Source of the DNA: Massilia eurypsychrophila
Lineage (GTDB): Bacteria > Pseudomonadota > Gammaproteobacteria > Burkholderiales > Burkholderiaceae_D
DNA: 64,000 nt
Assembly (NCBI RefSeq): GCF_002760655.1
Contig: NZ_PDOC01000001.1
Span: 310,001-374,000, forward strand
Direction of reading: 5' to 3'
The translations under genes were made by a program, and so were the position numbers. Of the stretch, positions 57,481 to 64,000 are shown piece after piece. The number at the start of each line of letters is the position of its first letter. Position 1 is the first letter of the stretch. The notes under the pieces are model-generated. The model did not search any database, was not told where the DNA came from, and was given only the letters and a program-made list of their open reading frames with translations.

Positions 57481-58758
57481 TTAGCGCTTGGTCTGGAAAA
57501 ACCGCATCATCTCGCGGCTCGCGTCCGGACCCTTGCCATCGGTATAGCTGCCGCGCGAACTGCCGCCCGACCACGCGTGCCCGGCGCCGTGAATTAGCCA
57601 TTGCTCCGCGTGCGGCGTGCCGTCCGGATGCTGGTGCACCGTGCGCGTATAGGCGTGCCCATCCGGCACGCGGCCCGGCTCGACGACCATGTCGTTGGCC
57701 GCCTGGTGCTTGCCCCTGGCGATCAATTCGTCGCCATTGGCAGGGTGCACCGTGGTGTCCTTGTCGCCGTGGAACACGATGATCGGAATCGCCTTGCCCT
57801 GCGATTGCGGCCGGCGGAAGTTGCCCTTCATCGCCGCCAGCGCCGACGGCAGGTCCTGGGCCGACGCGAACGGCAGCCCCGAGTGCACGCCAACGGCCGC
57901 ATACAGGTCCGGATACAGCGTGCCCATGATGGTTGCCATCGCGCCGCCGGCCGACAGGCCGGCGACATACACCTCGCTGGCATCGACGTTATGGCTGGCC
58001 ATGACCTCGCGCGTGATGCCGGCGATGATAGACGGCTCACCCTGGTCGCGCGTCTGGTCGACCGCGCTGAACCAGTTCCAGCAGCGCTGCGCATTGGCCT
58101 GCTGCGACTGGGCCGGATACACCACCAGGCACTGCAGCTCTTCGGCCAGCTGGTTCATCTGCGTGCCGCTGGCGAAGTCGAGCGGATCCTGGGTGCAGCC
58201 GTGCAGCATCACCAGCAGCGGCGCCGCTTTCTCGCCGGAATAGGTGCTCGGCACGTACAGCTTGTAGCTGCGGGTGCCGGCCGGCGTCGTGTGGCTGCCG
58301 TCGATAAACTTGCCCGGCAGCGCTTCAGCCGGGCCGTGCGCGCCACCCATGGCGCCGCCCATCGCGCCGAGGTCGAACGCCGGCATGTCGAAATTGGGCA
58401 TCTTGAAGTTGCCCATGCCGGCGCCGCCGACACGGTCGAGGTTGGCCATCAGATCCGGCATGAAGCGGCTCATTATTTCGGCCGCGTCGGTCATCGGCGT
58501 CGGCGACGGTTGTGCCTCTTGCTGAGGAGGAGGCGGCGGCGGCGGCGCGGCCGATTTGGCGGCGTGCGGGGGCGGCGGATTGATGTCGCGCATCGCCTGT
58601 TGCTGGCCGGCCGGCCGGTGGGCGTTGGTGGTATCGGCGGCGGCAGCGCCGCCGTTCAGTGCTCTCTGGATCGCCGAGGTCGCTGCGGCCGGGCCCTGCC
58701 CAAGCAGGGTGCGTGTTGCTGTACGGATGTGCGCAAACATTTTGTCGTTCAGTTTCAT
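57481..58758 (-). CDS. PHB depolymerase family esterase
   Basis: A 425-residue alpha/beta hydrolase. The N-terminal about 90 residues (LNDKMFAHIRTATRTLLGQ, then a proline-rich stretch) precede the catalytic domain, with the oxyanion/serine region LLVMLHGCTQDP, the nucleophile box AGLSAGGAMA, an acid region VFHGDKDTTVHPANG, and the His in HGAGHAWSGGSSRG. No signal peptide is visible, suggesting an intracellular or membrane-associated esterase. It may act on polyhydroxybutyrate or another ester. It follows the CopG gene. Confidence 0.9.
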   Translation of the reverse strand: MKLNDKMFAHIRTATRTLLGQGPAAATSAIQRALNGGAAAADTTNAHRPAGQQQAMRDINPPPPHAAKSAAPPPPPPPQQEAQPSPTPMTDAAEIMSRFMPDLMANLDRVGGAGMGNFKMPNFDMPAFDLGAMGGAMGGAHGPAEALPGKFIDGSHTTPAGTRSYKLYVPSTYSGEKAAPLLVMLHGCTQDPLDFASGTQMNQLAEELQCLVVYPAQSQQANAQRCWNWFSAVDQTRDQGEPSIIAGITREVMASHNVDASEVYVAGLSAGGAMATIMGTLYPDLYAAVGVHSGLPFASAQDLPSALAAMKGNFRRPQSQGKAIPIIVFHGDKDTTVHPANGDELIARGKHQAANDMVVEPGRVPDGHAYTRTVHQHPDGTPHAEQWLIHGAGHAWSGGSSRGSYTDGKGPDASREMMRFFQTKR

Positions 58759-58782
58759 TGGGCGTTCCTTAATTTGTGTGCA

Positions 58783-59205
58783 TCACAAGATGCGAGCTGC
58801 CAGCGCCGTCTTGACTGCGGCGCTGGCGTGCAAGGTGCCAAGCACAAATATCGATTCAATCGTCGCCAGGGCCAGTTCGGCCGGTACGTCGCTGGCGATG
58901 CTGGCCATGCCAAGCACCTGGATCTGCAGCCGTTCACCGGCCGCCAGTGCCACTTCCAGGTCCGCTTTCGAGTAGTGATGCATGCCGAGCACCAGGCTCC
59001 TGCGCGCAACGGTCTGCTTCACCACGTCGGCATGGGTGTTCAACTGGTTCCGGATCGCCGTGCGGATCAAGTCCGTCCGATTAGAATAAAACCCTTCGTT
59101 CACCAGCAGGTCTATCTGACCCAGGTCGATGAGACCGAGATTGATCGTAATTTTTTCCGAATCGTACGTCTTCGGCTTGACTTCGCGTGGTTCCATCGTC
59201 CCCAT
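58783..59205 (-). CDS. CopG-like ribbon-helix-helix transcriptional regulator
   Basis: A 140-residue protein. Residues about 15-60 form a ribbon-helix-helix domain (SEKITINLGLIDLGQIDLLV, NEGFYSNRTDLIRTAIRNQL); a 75-residue C-terminal part (LVLGMHHYSKADLEVALAAG) is of unknown role. ATG 59205 is preceded by GAGGAT and is preferred over ATG 59232. It lies 24 bp upstream of the esterase gene on the same strand, so it probably regulates it. Confidence 0.85.
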   Translation of the reverse strand: MGTMEPREVKPKTYDSEKITINLGLIDLGQIDLLVNEGFYSNRTDLIRTAIRNQLNTHADVVKQTVARRSLVLGMHHYSKADLEVALAAGERLQIQVLGMASIASDVPAELALATIESIFVLGTLHASAAVKTALAARIL

Positions 59206-59307
59206 AACATCCTCGTAGCATCCATGTACCATCTGTATGGATGGTATTTTACAGAAGCATCGTCGCCGGTCAAGCGCGATTCAATTGAATGCGCTAATCT
59301 TCTGGCC

Positions 59308-59508
59308 ATGAGTCCACAACAACAACAGCAGTCCCCGGTGCCGTCGCCCTGCATCAGCCTGTGCGAGATGGCGCCCGACACCGGCTTGTGCCGCGGCTGC
59401 CTGCGCACGATCGATGAAATCGTCCAGTGGGGCAGCGCCGACGACGATTACAAACGCGCCGTGTGGGCCGAGATTCGGCGCCGCGAAGCCGACATGGAGT
59501 TTCGCTAG
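59308..59508 (+). CDS. DUF1289 domain-containing protein
   Basis: A 66-residue protein with the DUF1289 pattern: PSPCISLCEMAPDTGLCRGC followed by LRTIDEIVQWGSADD. Four cysteines suggest a metal site. Only the last 66 codons of a much longer open frame from 57601 are coding; the rest is a shadow of the esterase. It abuts the next gene, with its stop directly before ATG 59509. Confidence 0.9.
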   Translation: MSPQQQQQSPVPSPCISLCEMAPDTGLCRGCLRTIDEIVQWGSADDDYKRAVWAEIRRREADMEFR

Positions 59509-59952
59509 ATGCAGTTTTACCAACCTGCCGGCACCATCGCCGGGCCGGCCTACGGCGCCGGCTTCAAGACCTTCGCCAGTTTGCTGACCGTAGCTTTACT
59601 GGCCTACGGCGTCAGCATCACGCTGCGCTACCCGGTGATGTCGTACGGCTTCGGCGTCAAGGCCATGCTGATATGCGCCGCGGCGCTGCTGATGGTCAGC
59701 TATTACTGGTTCCTGCGCTCGGTGACGACCATCGACGCCGCCGGCATCCGCCAGAGCTTCGTGGTCGACAAGCGGGTCGAATGGCGCGACGTGCGCGGCG
59801 CCAAGATGATCGGCATCCCGTATCTGAGCTGGCTGTTCCCGCCGCGGATGGTGGTTCGGACCGGCACCTCGTTCACCACCTTTAACGGCGGCTCGCGCGA
59901 GCTGCTGATCGAGTTCGCCAAGATATCGCTGGCGTTCCAGATGAAGAAATGA
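59509..59952 (+). CDS. Membrane protein with PH-like domain, unknown function
   Basis: A 147-residue protein: two membrane segments (FASLLTVALLAYGVSITL; AMLICAAALLMVSYYWFL) then a cytosolic region of the bacterial PH-domain type (TTIDAAGIRQSFVVDKRVEW, then LFPPRMVVRTGTSFTTFNGG). The function is not known. It starts immediately after DUF1289 and overlaps the MBL-fold gene by ATGA, so the three are one operon. Confidence 0.78.
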   Translation: MQFYQPAGTIAGPAYGAGFKTFASLLTVALLAYGVSITLRYPVMSYGFGVKAMLICAAALLMVSYYWFLRSVTTIDAAGIRQSFVVDKRVEWRDVRGAKMIGIPYLSWLFPPRMVVRTGTSFTTFNGGSRELLIEFAKISLAFQMKK

Positions 59953-60869
59953 GCGCCGCGTTCACCTTGCCGGCGTCGATGCGCATCTTCGAGCGCGGCT
60001 GGCTGTCGGCTAATAACATCTTGTTTACAGGCCGCGACGACACCGCGCTGATCGACACCGGCTACCTGACGCACGCGCCGCAAACGCTGGCGCTGGTGCG
60101 CCACGCGCTCGGCGAGCGCCGGCTCGACCGCGTCATCAACACCCACCTGCATTCCGACCACTGCGGCGGCAACGCGGCGCTGCAGGCGCACTACGGCTGC
60201 TCCACCGCGATTCCCGCCGCCGAAGCCGAAGCGGTGCGCGGCTGGGACGAAGATGCCCTCAGCTACAAGGCCACCGGCCAGCAGTGCGCGCGCTTTTCGT
60301 TCGACGCCACCGTGGCGCCGGGCGACCAACTGCTGCTCGGCGGCCAGCACTGGCAGGCGCTGGCCGCGCCGGGCCACGATCCGCGCTCGCTGATTTTCTA
60401 CTGCGCCGCCGAAGGCATCCTGATCTCCGCCGACGCGCTGTGGGAGAACGGCTTCGGCGTCATCTTCCCCGAGCTCGACGGCGAATCGGGTTTTGCCGAA
60501 GCGCGCGCCACGCTCGTGCTGATCGCCGGCCTGGATCTGCGCCTGGTCATTCCCGGTCACGGCGCGCCGTTCGCCGATGCGAAAGCCGCGCTGGCGCGCG
60601 CCGGCACCCGTCTCGACTACCTCGAAGCGGACCCGAAGCGCAACGCCGAAAACGCCGTCAAGGTGATGCTCAAGTTCCTGCTGCTCGAGCGCCAGCAGAT
60701 TGCGCTCGCCGACGTGCCGGCGATGTTCGACGCGATCCCGATCCTGGCCGGCGCGCGCCGGCGCTTCCTGCACAAGGAGCCGTCCGAACTGGCCGACTGG
60801 GCGATCGCCGCGCTGGTGCGCGCCGGCGCCGCCCGCATCGACGGCGCCATGCTGGTCAATCGCGACTAG
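59949..60869 (+). CDS. MBL fold metallo-hydrolase
   Basis: A 306-residue metallo-beta-lactamase fold protein. The metal motif HxHxDH is NTHLHSDHCGGN (residues about 61-72). Later ligands are the His in AAPGHDPRSL, the Asp in ISADALWENG and the His in VIPGHGAPFAD. It has the glyoxalase II-like order and an extra C-terminal helical part. The substrate is unknown. It starts in a 4-bp overlap with the PH-like gene. Confidence 0.88.
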   Translation: MSAAFTLPASMRIFERGWLSANNILFTGRDDTALIDTGYLTHAPQTLALVRHALGERRLDRVINTHLHSDHCGGNAALQAHYGCSTAIPAAEAEAVRGWDEDALSYKATGQQCARFSFDATVAPGDQLLLGGQHWQALAAPGHDPRSLIFYCAAEGILISADALWENGFGVIFPELDGESGFAEARATLVLIAGLDLRLVIPGHGAPFADAKAALARAGTRLDYLEADPKRNAENAVKVMLKFLLLERQQIALADVPAMFDAIPILAGARRRFLHKEPSELADWAIAALVRAGAARIDGAMLVNRD

Positions 60870-60945
60870 ATTCCAGCACGACCGTTCTTTTTTGGTTCAT
60901 AATGGCATGGCCGTTCCGATCAATCCTTCCGCTCGAAAGTCCGTC

Positions 60946-61899
60946 ATGGCGCTGCCCGTCGCATTGCAAAACCTGTCCCTTCCCGTCATTGGTTCGCCGA
61001 TGTTCATCGCCAGCGGACCTGCGCTCGTCGCGGCCCAGTGCAAGGCCGGCATCGTCGGTTCCTTCCCGTCGCTGAACGCCCGCCCGGCCGAACTGCTCGA
61101 CACCTGGCTGACCGACCTGAAGACCGAACTCGATGCGTACCGTGAAGCCAATCCGGGCGCCCGGGTCGGCCCGATCGCGGTGAACCAGATCGTCCACCAG
61201 TCGAACGACCGCCTGGCGCACGATGTGGAAGTGTGCGTGCGCCACCAGGTCCCGATCATCATCTCGTCGCTGCGCGCGCCGCCGAAGGAGATGCTCGACG
61301 CGATCCACAGCTACGGCGGCATCGTGCTGCACGACGTCATCTCGATCCGCCACGCCAAGAAGGCGCTGGAGGCCGGCGTCGATGGGTTGATCCTGGTCGC
61401 CGCCGGTGCGGGTGGTCACGCCGGCGCACTGTCGCCGTTCGCGCTGGTGGGCGAAGTACGCAAATTCTTCAGTGGCCCGCTGGCGCTGTCAGGCTCGATC
61501 GCCACCGGCGACGCGATTCTTGCGGCGCAGGCGATGGGCGCCGACTTTGCCTACATCGGCTCGCGCTGGCTGGCCACCAAGGAATCGAACGTCAGCGACG
61601 CGTACCGCGATGCGATCGTCGAATCGGCCGCGGCCGACGTCGTCTACACCAACCTGTTTACCGGCGTGCACGGCAACTACCTGAAGAAGTCGATCGTCAA
61701 CGCCGGCCTCGATCCGGAAGCCTTGCCCGAATCTGACAAGAGCAAGATGAGTTTCGGTTCCGGCAGCGCCAAGGCGTGGCGCGACATCTGGGGCGCGGGG
61801 CAGGGCGTTGGCCTGATGGACGACGTGCCGACGGTGGCCGACATGGTTGCGCGCCTGAAAGCCGAATACGACGCCGCCAGGGCCCGCCTGTCCCTTTGA
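60946..61899 (+). CDS. Nitronate monooxygenase / 2-nitropropane dioxygenase-like protein
   Basis: A 317-residue FMN barrel enzyme. The start MALPVALQNLSLPVIGSPMF at ATG 60946 fits the family; ATG 60907 is an alternative. PMFIASGPALVAAQCKAGIV is the N-terminal FMN loop, and LILVAAGAGGHAGALSPFA carries the His corresponding to the class I catalytic one; SGSIATGDAILAAQAMGADF is the phosphate site. It is clearly distinct from the gene at 23339 and may be an enoyl-reductase-like relative. Confidence 0.88.
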   Translation: MALPVALQNLSLPVIGSPMFIASGPALVAAQCKAGIVGSFPSLNARPAELLDTWLTDLKTELDAYREANPGARVGPIAVNQIVHQSNDRLAHDVEVCVRHQVPIIISSLRAPPKEMLDAIHSYGGIVLHDVISIRHAKKALEAGVDGLILVAAGAGGHAGALSPFALVGEVRKFFSGPLALSGSIATGDAILAAQAMGADFAYIGSRWLATKESNVSDAYRDAIVESAAADVVYTNLFTGVHGNYLKKSIVNAGLDPEALPESDKSKMSFGSGSAKAWRDIWGAGQGVGLMDDVPTVADMVARLKAEYDAARARLSL

Positions 61900-61943
61900 G
61901 GTAGCGTGCGGGGCCGGACGGGGACGCCGGGTCCCCGGTGCGG

Positions 61944-63203
61944 CTAACTGTAATCGCGCTGGTCGTCGATCAGCTTGCCGTCGTCCGGCAGCGCGCCTGG
62001 CGACTCCAGCTTCACCTCGCCGCGCAGCTTGGTCACGTCGCGGATCGACGCCACGATCGCTTCGACCTCTTCGGCCGCCGGCGCCTGCGCCACTTCGCAA
62101 TGCAGGGTCATCTCGTCGTTCGCCATGCGGCCCGACACCACCAGCCGCGCCTTGAGGATGCACGGATGGCGGCGCGTGATGTTGGCCACCTGCGCCGGAT
62201 GGACGAACATCGCGCGCACCTTGGTGGTCTGGTCGGCGCGGCCCATCCAGCCCTTGATGCGCACGTTGGTGCGCCCGCAGCCGGGCGCCGGCGCATCGAC
62301 CAGCAGCGCCGACATGTCGCCGGTGGCAAAGCGGATCAGCGGATAGTCGTGGTTAAACAGCGTGACGACGATTTCGCCGGTGTCGCCGGGCGTCACCGGT
62401 TCGCCCGTGCCCGGGCGGACGATCTCGATGATCACATCCTCGTCGACCATCATGCCGGGATTGAGCACGCCGCCGCTGGCGGTTTCGTACGCGACGCTGC
62501 CGATGTCGGCCGACGCGTAGGTCTGGAACACATTCGGCACGCCGTTCTGGTGAAACCACGTGCGCAGCGATTCGGGCAGCGCTTCGGCGCCCATCAGCGC
62601 GTTCTGCACGCTGCTGATGTCGGCGCCCATCTCGCGCGCTTTTTCGATGATGATGCGCAGGAACGACGGCGTGCCCACATAGGTATCCGGGCGCAGGTCG
62701 ACCATCGCCTGCACCTGCATTTCGGTCTGGCCGGCGCCGGCGGGAATCACCGTGCAGCCGATGCGCGCGGCGCCGCCTTCGACCATGAAGGCGGCCGGCG
62801 TGAAGTGGTAGGAGAAGCAGTTCTGCAGCAGGCCGCCGGCACGCACGCCGGCCGCGTACATCGGCCGCGAAAAGCGCCACCAGTCGCGCCCGCGCCCCTC
62901 CGGATCGTAGATCGGGCCGGGCGACATGTAGATATGGCGCAGCTGGCCGCTTGGCGTGGCGGCCAGCCCGCCGAACGGCAGGGCGCGCTGCTGCAGCGTC
63001 TTCAGGTCCGACTTGCGGGTGATCGGCAACGCGGCCAGCGCGGCGCGGCTGTCGACCGCGGCGGCGTCGACGCCGGCCAGGATGCCTTCCCAACCCGGCG
63101 CCTGCTGGGCGCGGGCGATCAGCTGCGGCAAGCGCGCCATCAGGTCGCGTTCGCGCACCTGCGGGTCGCGCGCTTCCAGTTCGTCCAGCGTGTGTCCGGT
63201 CAT
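61944..63203 (-). CDS. Phenylacetate--CoA ligase-like protein (PaaK family)
   Basis: A 419-residue adenylate-forming enzyme of the PaaK type. The phosphate-loop motif is weakened to HIYMSPGPIYDPEG, FQTYASADIGSVAYE resembles the YGxxE region, LIRFATGDMSALLVD is the adenylate motif, and the C-terminus GKLIDDQRDY has the catalytic-Lys end. The altered loop and small size suggest a relative with a different acid or a degenerate one. It is translationally coupled (ATGA) to the YjbR-like gene upstream, next to an ABC ATPase. Confidence 0.87.
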   Translation of the reverse strand: MTGHTLDELEARDPQVRERDLMARLPQLIARAQQAPGWEGILAGVDAAAVDSRAALAALPITRKSDLKTLQQRALPFGGLAATPSGQLRHIYMSPGPIYDPEGRGRDWWRFSRPMYAAGVRAGGLLQNCFSYHFTPAAFMVEGGAARIGCTVIPAGAGQTEMQVQAMVDLRPDTYVGTPSFLRIIIEKAREMGADISSVQNALMGAEALPESLRTWFHQNGVPNVFQTYASADIGSVAYETASGGVLNPGMMVDEDVIIEIVRPGTGEPVTPGDTGEIVVTLFNHDYPLIRFATGDMSALLVDAPAPGCGRTNVRIKGWMGRADQTTKVRAMFVHPAQVANITRRHPCILKARLVVSGRMANDEMTLHCEVAQAPAAEEVEAIVASIRDVTKLRGEVKLESPGALPDDGKLIDDQRDYS

Positions 63204-63553
63204 TCGGTATCTCCCAGCTCGCGCTGCAGCTTCCTGGTCAGTTTGGCAAATACGAGTTCATACGAGCGGCGCACCAGCGCAGCCGCTTCGCCGTCGTCGA
63301 GCGCATCGGCGCGTTCGACGCAGACCCACTTGGCGCGCGCCAGGTAGGGCGCCGGGATGATGCCGGGCCGGTCGGTCAGTTCGAGGAAGCGCTCGTCCTC
63401 GACCTTGAAGCTCATGCCGGTGGCTGGCACCGCGCTGCCGGTCACGGCAAACATCCTGGTGCCGACCGAGAAGACCGCGTCGGCGCCCCATTTGATGTCT
63501 TCGGTGCAGCCCGGGAAGGTGCGGCACAGCGCCTTCGCTTTTTCGAAATCCAT
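63200..63553 (-). CDS. MmcQ/YjbR family protein
   Basis: A 117-residue protein of the YjbR/CyaY-like fold: MDFEKAKALCRTFPGCTEDI, WGADAVFSVGTRMFAV, FKVEDERFLELTDRPGIIP, and YLARAKWVCVERADAL. Members are often called DNA-binding, but the function is unproven. ATG 63553 is preceded by GAGGAA. It overlaps the PaaK-like gene by 4 bp and starts 9 bp after the ABC ATPase gene. Confidence 0.9.
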   Translation of the reverse strand: MDFEKAKALCRTFPGCTEDIKWGADAVFSVGTRMFAVTGSAVPATGMSFKVEDERFLELTDRPGIIPAPYLARAKWVCVERADALDDGEAAALVRRSYELVFAKLTRKLQRELGDTE

Positions 63554-63561
63554 GGTGTTCC

Positions 63562-64000
63562 TCAAGCCAGCCAGCGTTTGCGGCGGCGATAAAATTTCAT
63601 GTCCCTGAAGCTCTTGCGTCCGGCCCCGGACACGCCGAGGTAGAACTCCTTGACGTCTTCATTGGCGGCCAGGTCGGCGGCCGCGCCTTCCATCACCACG
63701 CGGCCGTTCTCGAGGATGTAGCCGAAGTCGGCGTAGCGCAGCGCCACCGTGGTGTTCTGCTCGGCCAGCAGGAACGACACGCCTTCCTTCTGGTTCAGGT
63801 CCTTGACGATGTCGAAGATCTCCGCGACGATCTGCGGCGCGATGCCCATCGACGGCTCGTCGAGCAGGATCATCGACGGCTTGGCCATCAGCGCGCGGCC
63901 GATCGCGCACATCTGCTGCTCGCCGCCGGACGTGTAGCCGGCCTGGCTGCCGCGGCGCTCTTTGAGGCGCGGAAAATAGTGGTACACCGCGTCGAGCGAG
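63562..64000 (-). CDS. ABC transporter ATP-binding protein, LivF type (partial, 5' end beyond window)
   Basis: The 3' part (about 146 codons) of a LivF-type ATPase; its start lies to the right of the window. Visible: the signature YTSGGEQQMCAIGRALM, Walker B MILLDEPSMGIAP and the H-loop region LLAEQN. It has a basic extension beyond the normal end (SFRDMKFYRRRKRWLA). The surrounding PaaK-like ligase suggests uptake and activation of an aromatic or branched acid. No match to the complete system at 26 kb is claimed. Confidence 0.9.
   Translation of the reverse strand, partial: SLDAVYHYFPRLKERRGSQAGYTSGGEQQMCAIGRALMAKPSMILLDEPSMGIAPQIVAEIFDIVKDLNQKEGVSFLLAEQNTTVALRYADFGYILENGRVVMEGAAADLAANEDVKEFYLGVSGAGRKSFRDMKFYRRRKRWLA

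Noticed and set aside
57601-59307. Most of a long plus-strand frame ending in the DUF1289 gene
   Set aside because: Only the last 66 codons have family sequence; the rest is antisense to the esterase and regulator genes.

Overview
The window is about 64 kb of GC-rich chromosomal DNA with the gene content of a betaproteobacterium of the Burkholderiales, most likely Oxalobacteraceae (Massilia/Duganella/Telluria-like). This rests on the protein flavours, on the pairing of slmA with an HAD nucleotidase and argB, and on the mnmG-rsmG-parA-parB-atp block. No phage, insertion sequence, CRISPR array or large island was seen. The genes are those of an origin-proximal core region with scattered accessory and paralogous genes.

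Layout. 0.2-7.1 kb: glmS and glmU (UDP-GlcNAc synthesis) flank an AsnC/Lrp regulator, a two-gene FtsX-type ABC transporter with a degenerate ATPase, and a lipoprotein. 7.2-10.3 kb: rsmD, coaD, a YfhL-type ferredoxin, and a translationally coupled response regulator/histidine kinase pair. 10.6-16.2 kb: two chemoreceptors, ChaB, a chalcone-isomerase-like exported protein, a small membrane protein and a LysR regulator. 16.4-22.6 kb: amino-acid catabolism, with an Lrp regulator divergent from putA, then alanine dehydrogenase and an MTA/SAH nucleosidase. 22.6-23.3 kb: a non-coding AT-rich region with five exact DnaA boxes and two units ordered DnaA box, GC-rich spacer, TAG/TAA triplets, AT-rich DNA, which is the arrangement of a bacterial unwinding element. 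I read it as a candidate chromosome origin.

23.3-31 kb: a nitronate monooxygenase, a GMC oxidoreductase and a complete branched-chain amino-acid type ABC uptake operon. 31-34.5 kb: a decayed alpha/beta hydrolase, DUF1272, an iron-dependent alcohol dehydrogenase and a TauE/SafE permease. 34.5-46.4 kb: two parS-like sites, mnmG-rsmG, parA-parB and the complete ATP synthase operon atpIBEFHAGDC. 46.5-57 kb: S41 peptidase, amidase, a CoA-binding protein plus PPK2 kinase, an HD-GYP protein, glutathione peroxidase, a PabB-PabC fusion, slmA, an HAD nucleotidase, a TraB/GumN protein, tRNA-Thr(GGT) and argB. 57-64 kb: CWC protein, PHB-depolymerase-type esterase with a CopG regulator, DUF1289, a PH-like membrane protein, MBL hydrolase, a second nitronate monooxygenase, and a PaaK-like ligase, YjbR protein and ABC ATPase (cut by the window end) reading leftwards.

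The most notable points are the candidate oriC placed away from any visible dnaA, about 11 kb from two parS sites; a family of GGxGTCAG...CGTACA palindromes; an 18-bp motif shared exactly by two promoters; several ATPases with altered key residues; and a PutA without its own DNA-binding domain beside an Lrp regulator. No coordinates, scores or homology results were computed. All family calls are from reading the sequences.
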